From positions 194,909,378 to 194,973,377 of the forward strand of contig NC_090021.1 of the NCBI RefSeq assembly GCF_037176765.1: a stretch of DNA of 64,000 nucleotides. The letters run 5' to 3'. The notes under the pieces are model-generated. The model was not told where the DNA came from. It did no database searches and was given only the letters and a program-made list of their open reading frames with translations. Source of the stretch: Anolis sagrei (taxonomy: Eukaryota; Chordata; Lepidosauria; Squamata; Anolidae). A program made the translations under genes and the position numbers. Positions 13,501 through 22,600 of this stretch are shown one piece after another (within the stretch, counting starts at the first letter, position 1; each line of letters opens with the position of its first letter).

Positions 13501-16500
13501 GGTTTGACACTGGGAGATGGTGCTCATCTCCATTTCTAAGCCAAAGAGCCACTGTTGTCCGTTGACACCTCCAAGGTCATGTGGCCAGCATGATTGCATG
13601 GAGTGCTGTTACCTTCCCGCTGGAGTGGTACCTATTGATCTACTCACATTTGCATGTTTTCGAACTGCAAGGTTGACAGAAGCTGGGGCTTACAGCGGAA
13701 GCTCATGCTGCTTCCCAGATTCAAACCTATGACCTTTTGACAAGGTTAGTAGCTCAGCAGTTTAACCCACTGTGCCACCGGGGATTCCCTGATGTGGAAT
13801 GGCAAAGATGTAATTCCTTCTTCTCTCCACAGCCCTTCCACGCTCCCCAAAATTTGCTCTGGAGGGGAGGGGGGATGGGTTCCTCCCAGGAGTGCAGAAT
13901 AGAGGAAGGGGGAAAGAGAGTTCTCTTCAAAAAATATTAAATGTAGTATGTGGTATGTGAAGAAATACTTGTTCTTACTACCTGGGTAGACTGTTTAAAT
14001 GCTATGAACGCAAGTGAAAAGGCATTCTTCCATTGTATTCTGTACAGGTATATTCATAGTATTTGCACAAATTCTATATTACAAATCTTTCAGTGTAGTG
14101 TGGTTATGAAGTAAAGCACACAGTTCACATTGTAAAAACACGATTTACTGCAAACTAACCCCCTGGTGGCGCAGCGGGTTAAACAGCTTAGCTGCTGCAC
14201 TTGCTGACTAAAAGGTCGGTGGTTTGAATGCAGGGAGCAAGGTGAGCTCCCACTGTTAGCCCCAGCTTGTAGCACTTTTTTAAACATGCAAATGTGAGTA
14301 GATCAGTAGGTACTGATCTGGCGGGAATGTAATGGCGCTCCATGCAGTCATGCTGGACATGACCTAGGATGCTTCTACGGATAACGCCAGCTCTTCAGTT
14401 TAAAAATTGAGATGAGCATCACCCCCCAGTGGAACACAACTGGACATAATGTCAAGGGGAAACATTTACCTTTGCTAACCCCCTAGCACTCTGTTTAATG
14501 TAAGAATTCTCTTTCCATTGAAATGGTCAGAATATTTTATCAAAGAATATAATATAGTTAGTTCATGATATAATTCAGCGTAATATGTGTGTGTGTGTGT
14601 GATAGAGAGAGAGAGAGAAACCAACTGCACATGCTCCAAGGTGAGTGGGTTATTGCAGTATAAAAGTTTACACATTTGGTTCTATTGGAATTGCTAGGAT
14701 TACAGTCACAAAAGAAATGAATAAGCAGCCTCAAAGACTGGTATTCAGATGTGTGCAAGCAACTTTTCTACACTTTAAAAAAAGTCTTTTTAACTATATT
14801 CTGACCTCAAATGAACCAGTGTGTGGTGTAGAAGCAAATGCAGTTAAAGCTTGGTTCAAATTAAATGCAAATTACTTACATTTGAGATTTGAGATTACTA
14901 GGAACCTCTATAAGCCATCCCAAGTGTTTTAAAAGAAAATAAGGTAGACATTTCTGTGGCGACATACATGCCTGAGTATTTTATTGTTTATTTTATTGTT
15001 CTGCTGCAGCAGGAATGCCACATTACAGACTCACTTGCTGTCATGATGTAAAATACCTGCTACACCTGTTAAATCAAAACATGTTAAGTTATTAATAATA
15101 ATAATAACAAGTCTTGTTTTTCAGACTTCGTATGTATTCTTGATAAAAACAAGAAGCCTCTTCCATATACGGACCAGAATGCTGACTTGGAAAGAGTGCA
15201 CTGGGGGCAAGGGAACCAGTTCTTGGGAAGGCGAGGACTACCCCCAGGAGCTCAGAGGTAGTTGTTGTTACTATTTTTCACAAATTACATGTTAAACAAA
15301 CACAAAGCTATTTGAAAAATTAAAACCAGTTAAAAACACAAAACTTAAGAGAAAAAACACAGCACAACAAAAACAATAGCTAGAAAGTCCAGCACTTAGT
15401 GGGATGGGCCTTGTACCCTCAGACCTCCAAGGCTTATTATTACACTATGTAATAAAATTTGAAGAAAACAGACCCCTGTTCCTGGTTTGAAAGTGTTATT
15501 TCCTGTTTAATTGTGTGGTCCTTATGAGATATACCACTCTGAGGTATTCATTGAAAAAGTAGAGCAAAATTTGCTACAGGATGCCCTGGAAAAACAAAGT
15601 TTTTGTAGTTTAATAAACTTCTTCCATGTTTTTATGCTAGTTCCAATTAGAAAATGACATTCAAGTAAAACTCCTTTTTGCTTGAGTCTGACTATGAGAG
15701 CTCTGAGTAGGACTCTGCTACAGGTTACTCTTGTATTTTTATGTGAAACATTTTAGCTTCCTCTCTTCTTTTTTTTCTTGCGGACGTTGGAGATACATGC
15801 CTTGAGGAATTCCCTGTCCCTATTGTCTGGGTGATTCATCTTAGCCAAGAATGAGTAGATTTGTTTTCTGGTTATTGTGTGCAGCATAACAGATAAGAGC
15901 TTTTTAAATTGTATATGTTCTGTATTGTATTTTTATTCAGAATTGCGATAGAATTTCTTGATTCAAAGGCCTTTTGCAAAAACTCGAATCACCAGAAGGG
16001 AGAAACTGCTATGAAAAAGAGACATTTGGAGATCCTGGGTTACCAGGTGGTTCAGGTATGGTGTCTACTCTATTTCATAAAAATATAATTAGTCCTGGCA
16101 TATATCTTGTCTCTGTGGTAGAATATTCATTAAAGGTAACCACGTAACTTTTTTTTCATGTCAGGAGTGACTTGAGAAACTGCAAGTTGCTTCTGGTGTG
16201 AGAGAATTGGCCGTCTGCAAGGATGTTGCCAGGGTTCGCCTGGATGTTTTGATGTTTTACCATCCTTGTGGGAGGCTTCTCTCATGTCCCTGCATGGGGA
16301 GCTGGAGCTAACAGAGGGAGCTCGTCCATTCTCTCCCCAGATTTGAACCTCTGACCTGTCGATCTTTAGTCCTGCCAGCACAGAGGTTTAACCCATTGTG
16401 CCACTGGGGGCTCCAGTGGATAAATAATATAGACATAGATACATAGATAATATAGATAAAATGTAATGTAAACAGTATTTTATTTCAAATCCCTTAATTT

Positions 16501-16598
16501 AATTTCAGATTCCTCATTTTGAATGGAATTCTATGGAACTGTCATCAAAGGATGCATGGATGGAGTATCTGAAGAGAAAAATATTTGAGAAGCTGTGA
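1..16598 (+). CDS. FASTKD1: FASTKD1, 3' eleven coding exons (5' part outside window)
   Basis: FAST kinase domain-containing protein 1, a mitochondrial matrix protein of the FASTK family that influences mitochondrial mRNA levels. Exons read from the sequence: 1-350 (open at the window edge), 1106-1216, 2702-2833, 5268-5754, 7134-7248, 9253-9381, 12705-12836, 13063-13176, 15125-15257, 15941-16055, 16509-16598. All junctions use AG/GT and all phases agree, giving 635 codons plus TGA; human FASTKD1 is 847 aa, so about 210 N-terminal residues are missing. Landmarks shared with my memory of the human protein are LNYDPPQ, EYFPE, CLECPE.QIPWFH, LPPGA and the C-terminal FEWNSM. FAST_1/FAST_2 regions lie in the middle exons; the RAP domain (ALEFLDSKAFC to KIFEKL) is made by the last two. 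Introns hold PLE foldbacks, Sauria SINEs and a large L2. Gene order next to KLHL41 supports the call. Confidence 0.95.
585..694. repeat. 110-bp perfect palindrome with (AT)21 core
   Basis: Arms 585-618 and 661-694 are exact reverse complements over 34 bp. The 42-bp alternating AT core (619-660) is itself self-complementary, so the whole 110 bp reads the same on both strands. It lies in a FASTKD1 intron. The inner arm resembles the 'ggaatgtccagggtgg' segment of the Penelope-derived repeats in this window, and a PLE-like fragment follows at 700-850. Confidence 0.95.
700..850 (+). mobile_element. Penelope-like 3' region fragment
   Basis: The sequence from 'ccaacagacctgtgaacaaa' through 'cctctgaggatgcttgcc', 'gatgcaggtgaaatgtcagg' and 'acatggccatacagcccg' to 'cagcaacccagtg' matches the right arm of the copies at 3004-3481, 7280-7810 and 25910-26075. 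It is the reverse complement of the terminal region of the GIY-YIG-bearing Penelope-like copy at 46950-47640. Confidence 0.7.
1283..1428. mobile_element. hAT-type MITE, palindromic (CAGTGGTTCTCAA ends)
   Basis: Short element with terminal inverted repeats CAGTGGTTCTCAA... / ...TTGAGGACCACTG and an internally palindromic body ('ccccaggtgttttggcctac' against 'gttgaaggcaaaaacatttg'). It is flanked by an 8-bp near-identical target duplication (gtctagaa / gtctagca, 7 of 8). The 8-bp duplication and CA..TG ends are hAT hallmarks. Relatives lie at 22750-22891, 34131-34292 and 55882-56008. It has no coding capacity. Confidence 0.8.
3004..3481. mobile_element. Penelope-derived foldback element
   Basis: The left part ('gttgtgagttttctggactg', 'gccatgttccagaagcattc', 'ggcaggcattctcagaggtt') reappears as its reverse complement on the right ('cttctgaggatgcctgccat', 'gaatgcttctgggatatggc', 'cccagaaaactcacagcaac'). 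The arms are about 190 bp around a central spacer with 'ttctttctcccacc'. The arm sequence equals the end region of the GIY-YIG Penelope-like copy at 46950-47640, so this is probably a non-autonomous derivative. It lies in a FASTKD1 intron and carries no credible gene. Confidence 0.7.
4468..4700 (-). mobile_element. L2/CR1-like LINE 3' end with (AAT)n tail
   Basis: On the - strand the sequence reads as a LINE 3' UTR ending in a run of ATT units (4468-4515 on + as AAT). The conserved block 'ctccccaatgaggactcggg' followed by 'gctaacatgaggccaagccc' is shared with 22140-22300 and, in inverse form, with the L2 tails at 11460-11538 and 19430-19560. Confidence 0.6.
5268..5754 (+). CDS. FASTKD1: FASTKD1 large internal exon (487 bp)
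   Basis: Longest FASTKD1 exon in the window, from acceptor attccag|C to donor AAG|GTAATA. It encodes a helical stretch beginning SLQISVIPADVSMLTRVL and ending KIAAISIEHIDK. The first base completes a glycine codon split after GG at 2833, and the exon ends in phase 0, as required by the exon at 7134. The open frame runs 63 bp into the intron, which can mislead a simple ORF call. Confidence 0.9.
5931..6056. mobile_element. Palindromic MITE, 'ccatataacccag' family
   Basis: Contains 'tgccatataatccagattat' and its inverted partner 'agatgatctggattatata', plus a central inverted copy. Same family as 45000-45173, 49050-49322 and 62528-62605. There is no coding capacity. Confidence 0.6.
6056..6240 (+). 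mobile_element. tRNA-derived SINE fragment followed by L2-like tail
   Basis: A tRNA-like head (A-box-like 'tagcacagcaggttaatcac', B-box-like 'ggttgacagttcgaagcccg') is followed by 'cctagcagtttgaaaaaaaa' and 'tgtgagtagat', all diagnostic of the Sauria-type SINE body. From about 6335 to 6406 an L2-type 3' end follows ('ctgccctgagtccccttt', then ATAAATAAATAA). Confidence 0.55.
7103..7122. repeat. Poly-C tract (20 C) in a splice acceptor
   Basis: An uninterrupted run of 20 cytosines, followed by ATTTTTCATAG and the FASTKD1 exon at 7134. It forms most of the polypyrimidine tract of that acceptor. Confidence 0.95.
7280..7810. mobile_element. Penelope-derived foldback element, long arms
   Basis: Long inverted repeat: the left arm (about 7280-7545) returns as reverse complement in 7575-7810 around a short centre. 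Matching blocks include 'caggaagcagccaagcctta' against 'aaggcttggctgcttcctgc', and 'tggccaattgcaacagtcac' against 'gtgactgttgcaattggcca'. Outer ends carry the Penelope terminal motif ('tggccatgttccagaagcat' / 'atgcttctggaacatggcc'). The left end begins about 31 bp after the FASTKD1 donor at 7249. Confidence 0.75.
8148..8171. repeat. (TA)n microsatellite
   Basis: Alternating TA run within an AT-rich FASTKD1 intron. Confidence 0.9.
8595..8922 (-). mobile_element. Sauria-type SINE
   Basis: On the - strand: a tRNA-like head at the 8922 side with B box ('gttgaaccgccgatctttt' as seen on +), then a body with 'ctcacatttgcatgtttttg', and a tail 'aaggtaaaggtttccccttg' (complement of the 'caaggggaaacctttacctt' 3' end known from BovB-mobilised squamate SINEs). 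Same family at 13460-13788, 14157-14476, 23574-23868, 24722-24917, 41077-41327 and 53531-53848. Confidence 0.8.
9640..11540 (+). mobile_element. L2-clade LINE, 5'-truncated, with open reverse transcriptase frame
   Basis: An open frame of 539 codons (9657-11276) encodes the reverse transcriptase half of an L2/CR1-group ORF2. Visible RT signatures, in order: NYRPVSNLPFLGKVMERVV, SGFRPGHGTETAL, motif A LLVLLDLSAAFDTVDH, motif B GVPQGSILSPMLFNIYM, motif C YADDVQL, then LNPDKTEVL, SRLDYCNALYVGLP and LHWLPI. The apurinic endonuclease half is absent, so the copy was 5'-truncated on insertion. The 3' UTR ends in AAATAAATAAAT (11505-11538). GC content and codon use are plainly higher than in the AT-rich host intron. 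The intact frame argues for a fairly recent insertion into the FASTKD1 intron. Confidence 0.9.
11930..12203 (+). mobile_element. L2-like LINE 3' UTR fragment
   Basis: Contains 'gggaccaggccttcggacag', 'tttaatgcttgttgatggtt' and 'gtgtaaaccgctttgagtcc', ending 'aaataaataaata'. It matches the 3' end at 51000-51285 closely. It lies in the same FASTKD1 intron as the long L2. Confidence 0.75.
13460..13788 (-). mobile_element. Sauria-type SINE
   Basis: Starts 'aaaggtaaaggcttcctctt' and ends 'cactgtgccaccggggattc' on +, the standard layout of a - strand copy. It lies about 280 bp after the FASTKD1 exon at 13063-13176. Confidence 0.75.
14157..14476 (+). mobile_element. Sauria-type SINE
   Basis: A tRNA-like head ('ccctggtggcgcagcgggtt', B-box-like 'ggtcggtggtttgaatgc') is followed by 'aacatgcaaatgtgagtaga', and the copy ends 'aaggggaaacatttaccttt'. 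A + strand copy in the FASTKD1 intron. Confidence 0.8.
15941..16598 (+). CDS. FASTKD1: FASTKD1 RAP domain, last two coding exons (15941-16055, 16509-16598)
   Basis: The two exons join in phase to give the C-terminal RAP domain (RNA-binding domain abundant in Apicomplexans), running from IAIEFLDSKAFCKNS through KKRHLEILGYQVVQ to IPHFEWNSMEL and ending KRKIFEKL. RAP domains in FASTK proteins have a nuclease-like fold linked to mitochondrial RNA handling. The separating intron carries a SINE at 16148-16415. A variant poly(A) signal ATTAAA lies at 16662-16667, 64 bp past the stop. Confidence 0.92.
16148..16415 (-). mobile_element. tRNA-derived SINE, second squamate family (poly-A type)
   Basis: On + it starts with a T run and 'catgtcaggagtgacttgag', continues 'gaattggccgtctgcaagga' and 'ggaggcttctctcatgtccc', and ends with the complement of a tRNA-like promoter ('cccattgtgccactgggggc'). 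Other copies: 31336-31600, 47962-48180, 54842-55098 and 58893-59150. Confidence 0.75.
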
Positions 16599-16661
16599 TG
16601 GTGTTGCGTGAAGAAGATACACAATCATGAAGTTATTTTATATGGACTACTATCATGGAAT

Positions 16662-16667
16662 ATTAAA
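16662..16667 (+). terminator. FASTKD1 candidate poly(A) signal ATTAAA
   Basis: ATTAAA lies 64 bp beyond the FASTKD1 stop in an AT-rich stretch. No canonical AATAAA lies closer on the + strand. Confidence 0.45.
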
Positions 16668-16797
16668 TATTTTTCATATTATGAATGTTTCAGTTTTTGA
16701 AACCTTGCAAGAGGCTGAGTAAAGGAGTGTCTTTGGGTTGGGATGAAACAGTAATAGAGGCCAAATCTTCCATGCTGATTTTTAGACATATTCGATT

Positions 16798-16803
16798 TTA
16801 TTC
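16798..16803 (-). terminator. KLHL41 candidate poly(A) signal AATAAA
   Basis: TTTATT on + reads AATAAA on -, about 205 bp past the KLHL41 stop codon. Used together with the FASTKD1 signal at 16662, it would leave the two 3' ends about 100 bp apart. Confidence 0.45.
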
Positions 16804-17008
16804 ATTGTTACAGCAGAATTTACTTCAAATTCAAACTGTTAGTAAAAACAGAGTGGGAGTTTACACCTACAGAGGTTAATACACATGGTGGACAGATATA
16901 TTAACAGTTCAGTCAATACAGTTACTTATCAGAGTCTGTACAGGGCAGGTTTACACAACACAACAAGAGGCAACAATATCCTCATTTTTAGTCAGTGAGT
17001 CTTTTGGT

Positions 17009-19367
17009 TTACAGCTTTGACAATTTAAACATATTCAGGCCAACAGAAAGACAGGAGGCTCCAGAAGCATAACGGATTTCTTTCAGCATGCCACACCATT
17101 CTTTCTTCTCATCATCATATCTGTAATGGAAAAAGTTAACACAAATCAGCATGGTACATCTTAGCACAACCAATAATAATAATAATAATCATCATCATCA
17201 TCATCACAGTCCTAGACGCTTGGGAAGTGTTCGACTTGTGATTTTGTGATACAAAATCCAGCATATAGATCTCATTTGCTGTGACATACTGTGTTTTTGT
17301 GTCAGTAAAATAATAATAATAACATCAACAACTCTATTTGTAGACTGCCCTATCTCCTATATGACATTTATATGCCGCCCTTCTCACCCCGAAGAGGATT
17401 CAGAGTGGCTTACAAGATATATATACATACAATATATTATGTTATTAGCATAGTACAATATCAGTATTAAACATTACTATATTGTACTATACCATTATAT
17501 TGTAATATTATTAGTAATATTACATGTAATATAAGTATATAATTATAATACCATATTATTAGTAGTAGTATTATATCGCATTACATTATAATATTGTAAA
17601 TATATGTATATACAATATATTGTATTATATTATATTATACTATATTATATTAATTATATTATATTATATTATATTATATTATATTATATTATATTATTAG
17701 CATAGCACAGGAGACAAGGTGGAACTGTCCCCTGGCCCCACTCTCTTTACTCTGGCCCAGAGCAGCATTCAGTGCCAAAAAAGGAAAATATATAAACCAA
17801 TTATATCACATCAAGCAATATATAAATAGCCTAACTTTAAACTTAATAACAGACAAAAATAACCAAGATAAAAGCTTAAATGACCCATGCAAGCATAAAC
17901 ACGTAGTATAAATTTATCACTGGGTAAAAAATGTAGAAACGAATAACTGGAACCTTATAGAGAAATGAGGTGATTTGCAGCAACCAACAGGTTGAAATTG
18001 AATCCACTTAAGTTCTTTTTAGGCCATCAAAAATGACAGATTAACAACCCATAGACTTCAAAGAACTCAATTTCTAGCCTAACAGCCTGTTTTCTGGAAA
18101 CATGGACCAAGAGGAATCTGGTATAAGCTCCTTCGCAAACGTCAGAACACATAATCCATCAGCTGCTGGCAGACACTTGCCTTTGCTCTCCATTCGACTT
18201 GTGCCAGAACTGGCATTTTCTATCAGCTATGTAGCTACGTGTTGTACCTCCCGCCCCCACTTATCAGCCAGAATGGAAAAGATTTAAAGGCAGGCTTAAA
18301 GCTAACCTAAACATGGAATAAACACCAAGAACTGGGAAGCCCTGGCCCTCAAGCACTCTAACTGGAGGTTTGCTGTTGCCAACAGTGCTGTGGAGAGTGA
18401 AAGGAAGAAACACTGAGAGGAAGGCGCATCAAGCCAACCCTTGTTGGGACTGCCTTCCATCTAGAAATGGATGTCCTCACTGTGAAGGACCATGGGGATC
18501 TGGAATAAGTTTCCATAGTCATTTATGGACCCACTGCTAAGACCCTACACTTGGAAGACCATCATACTGTGGTGGAGGCTCCTTCTTTGGAGGCTTTTAA
18601 ACAGGCTGGATGACCATCTGTTGGGGGTGCTTTGAATGCAATTTTCCTGCTACTTGGACTGGATGGCCCACGAGGTCTCTTCCAACTCTATGATTCTATA
18701 CTTGGCCATGGGTGATAGACTATAGTAAAAAGATATGATTGTTGCCCCCACCCCCCACCCCCATGAGTGATCTTTATTGTGAAAGGCAGAAGCAGGGTCT
18801 TTGTCGCAATTTTCCCTCACACCAGAGATTGTTCAAGGAGATGATGGAAATGTCAGTTTCCAATTGACAAGAGAGCAAATCCCCATCAATCAGAGTTGCT
18901 ACTGCCTAGTATGTGGGAAATTTTCATAGCACCTATGAATTCTTTTAAGCAGTGAAAGCATAGGGACGTTAAATATAAATAAATCATTTATGCAAAACTA
19001 CAGGTTAACAGCCTTAGCGAATTCTTTCTAGACTATGCCAACATTTAGTAAATTTGCCAACAGCTCATAATTTTTTAACATTCTAGACCATTTTAAATAA
19101 GGCTAATTTTAAATATTGTAATTTTAGACAAACAGAAAAAAATGATACTTAAACAGAACTTACTTCCAGATATCATTGACTTCATTGGGTGCAAATTCCT
19201 TTGTTTCGAGTTGAACCATGGCAAAACCACCAATAGCATACAAGGAGCCAGACAATTCCACTAAACCAATAGAGCTTCTCTCCTGTGGGAACTCTGGCAT
19301 AACTTCCCATCTGTAATTTAAGCATAATGTACATTTTAAACATTTTCATAATACAATACTACTGGGG

Positions 19368-19417
<50 letters not shown>

Positions 19418-19523
19418 TTTTTTTTATATAGATATCTATTGTTTTTATTGTATTGTGTTTTGAGGCTTCGGCCCGTGTAAGCCGCATCGAGTCCTTCGGG
19501 AGATGCTAGCGGGGTACAAATAA

Positions 19524-19554
<31 letters not shown>

Positions 19555-19567
19555 TAATAATAATAAT

Positions 19568-19603
<36 letters not shown>

Positions 19604-22600
19604 CGAATGTGTTGTATCCATTGTTTTCACTCCATGGAAGGAGCTACTGGGAATATAAATTATGAATGGATTGCAAATGGCTTGCATTTTATATCAGCTA
19701 TGGATTCATACATGTTGAAAAAAATGTGATCGAGATAATTAATTTATGCAGTTGCATGATCACTTCCAAATTTAGCTGTCAGTTATGTCATGGAGCTGTA
19801 TCATGTAAAAAGAAAAACTGATTTTGGAAATACAAACACAAAGCATGTTGGCTTATAGACTGAAGGCAGTCCAACAGTGGAAACACTCCTTACATTATGA
19901 AGGGAGCAATAGGATCACCAAGTATTAGTAATACAGAAAAATGTGACCAGTTACCCAGGAAAATGTTTTGCTCAAGTGACTGATGGTCATACAGAAAATG
20001 AACACTTAAGATCAACTCCTACAGCAAAAAGAGCTTACATAAATTGTTTATTATTAATGTACACAAAACAAGCCCTTCCAGCATCAGAACAGTTTCTGGC
20101 AAAGGCATTGAAAAGGACAATCTTTCTCTTTGTGGTCCCAGAATGCCTTTGAAATACAGCCTAGAGAGCAAAGGTGGGAATATTGTTGCTTATTTGCTCC
20201 GTGTAGCTCTTGTGGTACCAACTCATCCTCTAAAAAGTTGCTTTTCAGAGGAAAAAAAGAACTCTCAAGCATTTTAAAGCCTTATCACTGGGCTATTTCA
20301 TGCAGTTTCAGGGGAAACCTTCTTACTCAAAACAGCCAAGTTCCTCAACAGCGCAGGAGGCAACAAGAAGTGATGCATGTTGGTTTTGCTTATTCAAAAT
20401 AATCGATGAAGAATTCGATTAGGGCCCTGCAAGCTGGAGAACACACCCAGATTTATTCTAAGAGAGTAGAACAACCTGTCACTGCATATTTGGAGCTCTT
20501 TAGAGGGAAGCAAGGAGGAAAGAAGGAGGAAGAGCTTGTATGACAGTGGAATTTGCCCATTGTTTTGTTTTTTTAAATCAGTCTTTAAATCAAAGACTAG
20601 ATTGAATATAAAGAAAAGAGTGATTATATATATATATAAAGAAGGTACACAAATGCAATTTTCCTGCTTCTTGGGATGGCCCACAAGGTCTCTTCCAACT
20701 CTATGACTCTATGATTCTTTGGATCCACTATTTGGTGCTACATGTATTCTAAACTATTTATTGCTTCTTTAGTGAGTGAGTAGTTCTCTAGACTAGATCC
20801 AGTTTTTCATTCACCCGCAAACTTCACACTAGTGCTGAGCTTCTCTGATCAGGGCTCTTAATTTGGAACATGAGCCACAATGTTCAAAGTACTTCAGCCA
20901 GAATCTTGTATCAGCTTAGTTAGGTATAAACTGAATACCAGTAAGTTCTCCTGGCCCAAACTCCCCAAACTTGATGGAAATGTCATTCAGACATGCTCTG
21001 ATTGCTGGCAGAATAGGTCACTTTCTCTTAATGCAGCTGATGCCTAGTATTGTGTACAGAATTACAAATGAACTGTGAATCTAGGAATTCTGCAAGAAGT
21101 ATTCCAAACTTTGCCGACATAGTAGAAGTGATCCAGCTCTTTTGATTTTATCAGTACTTTAAAGCATCACAATAGACAGATTTGGACAGGAGATCGACAA
21201 TGAGCGATGTGATTAAGTAAATGGATAGATAATACACTAACTTGTTAGTGGTGAGATCAAATGCCTCAACGGAAGCTGAGAGGCCCTCTTCGGTAACGCC
21301 CCCTGCAATCACAATTTTGCCTTTATGAATAGCAACACCAAACATAGAGCGAGCCACTTTCATGGGAGGAAGGTCACGCCAGTCTCCTCTCTTGGAATTG
21401 TAGATGAATGCTCTGTTGGTACATTTTCTGTGAAACAAACAAAAAGAAAAAAACAGCATTAAAAAAAACAGCAGAAAATAAAGGTCAGGAATAACAACAG
21501 GAAAATTGAAAAACACCATGAAAGATGTTTCATTCTAGATGTTCTGAACATCTAAATGTAAGTCCAACTATTTAGTTTAATAATAACAACAATCCTCTTC
21601 CTGTATTGGAAACATGTAGCATAACTTATGTCCACACCATGGTATGTCATCTTATTACAGAATGGTTGCCAGCAGATGTATATGCAATGATTTGCAAAGA
21701 TACTACATATGTAACTTCATGTTTGTAAGCTTCAGCTGGTTACACGTTTTCTTCCTTGGCCAAAAATGCAATTGTATGTATGTTGGACATAAAAAAATGC
21801 CAGTCAGAGTTTTAAAAATTTTTTGGGAAGTTCACTGGATTGTATGTATAATTATAGTAAGATATAGAAAATATGTACTCCAAGTTGCCACTTTGTATGC
21901 ATCAGATTTCCCACATAAGCCTTCCCCTGCTAATAGAGATTAAGTCCTAAGATGGAAAAAGTGTGCCACTTAAGAGCACCAGAGAGACATCCCTGCACTA
22001 GTATGGCTGTTATTATGGAGTAAAGCAGAAACTACGACAGTGTTTCTGCAAGAGTTTTTACAAGAAGACCTTCTTAGCATACAAGAAGATCTTGAGCACA
22101 GATGACGACGACGATAATGATAATTATAATGATAATGATAATAATAATAATATACCCCACCACCTCTCCCCAAAGGGACTCAGGGTGGCTTACATGAGGC
22201 CAAGCCCAATAATACAGCAAATATACAACATAAAATACAAACAGTAAAAGATAATGAAAATAAAAATAAATACAAAAACAATACAAACACAAAAACATAG
22301 TGGGCACCACCTTAAGAAGATTTTTTTATGCTGAATATTTCGGCATTGCAAATTCCATGTCTTAGACTAGATTCCAGTGAGACCATACATAGCCATAAGA
22401 CTCTTACAGTTAGAAAGTGACAATGGTGGGAGGGTGATTATATTATTGTGTAAGCATAATAAATAGAACATTCCCTGCTTGTAGGGTAACAATATATGGT
22501 TATGACAACCACTTCAATTTTAGTTTTAAAAGAAAGGAAATCATTTATGCCAGCCACACATGTTCAACAAATATTTTATTCTATGACTGCGTTAATAACT

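Noticed and set aside
14558-14675. Peptide with Ser/Leu/Thr-His repeats
   Set aside because: Translation of the (GT)n and (GA)n microsatellite at 14586-14618.
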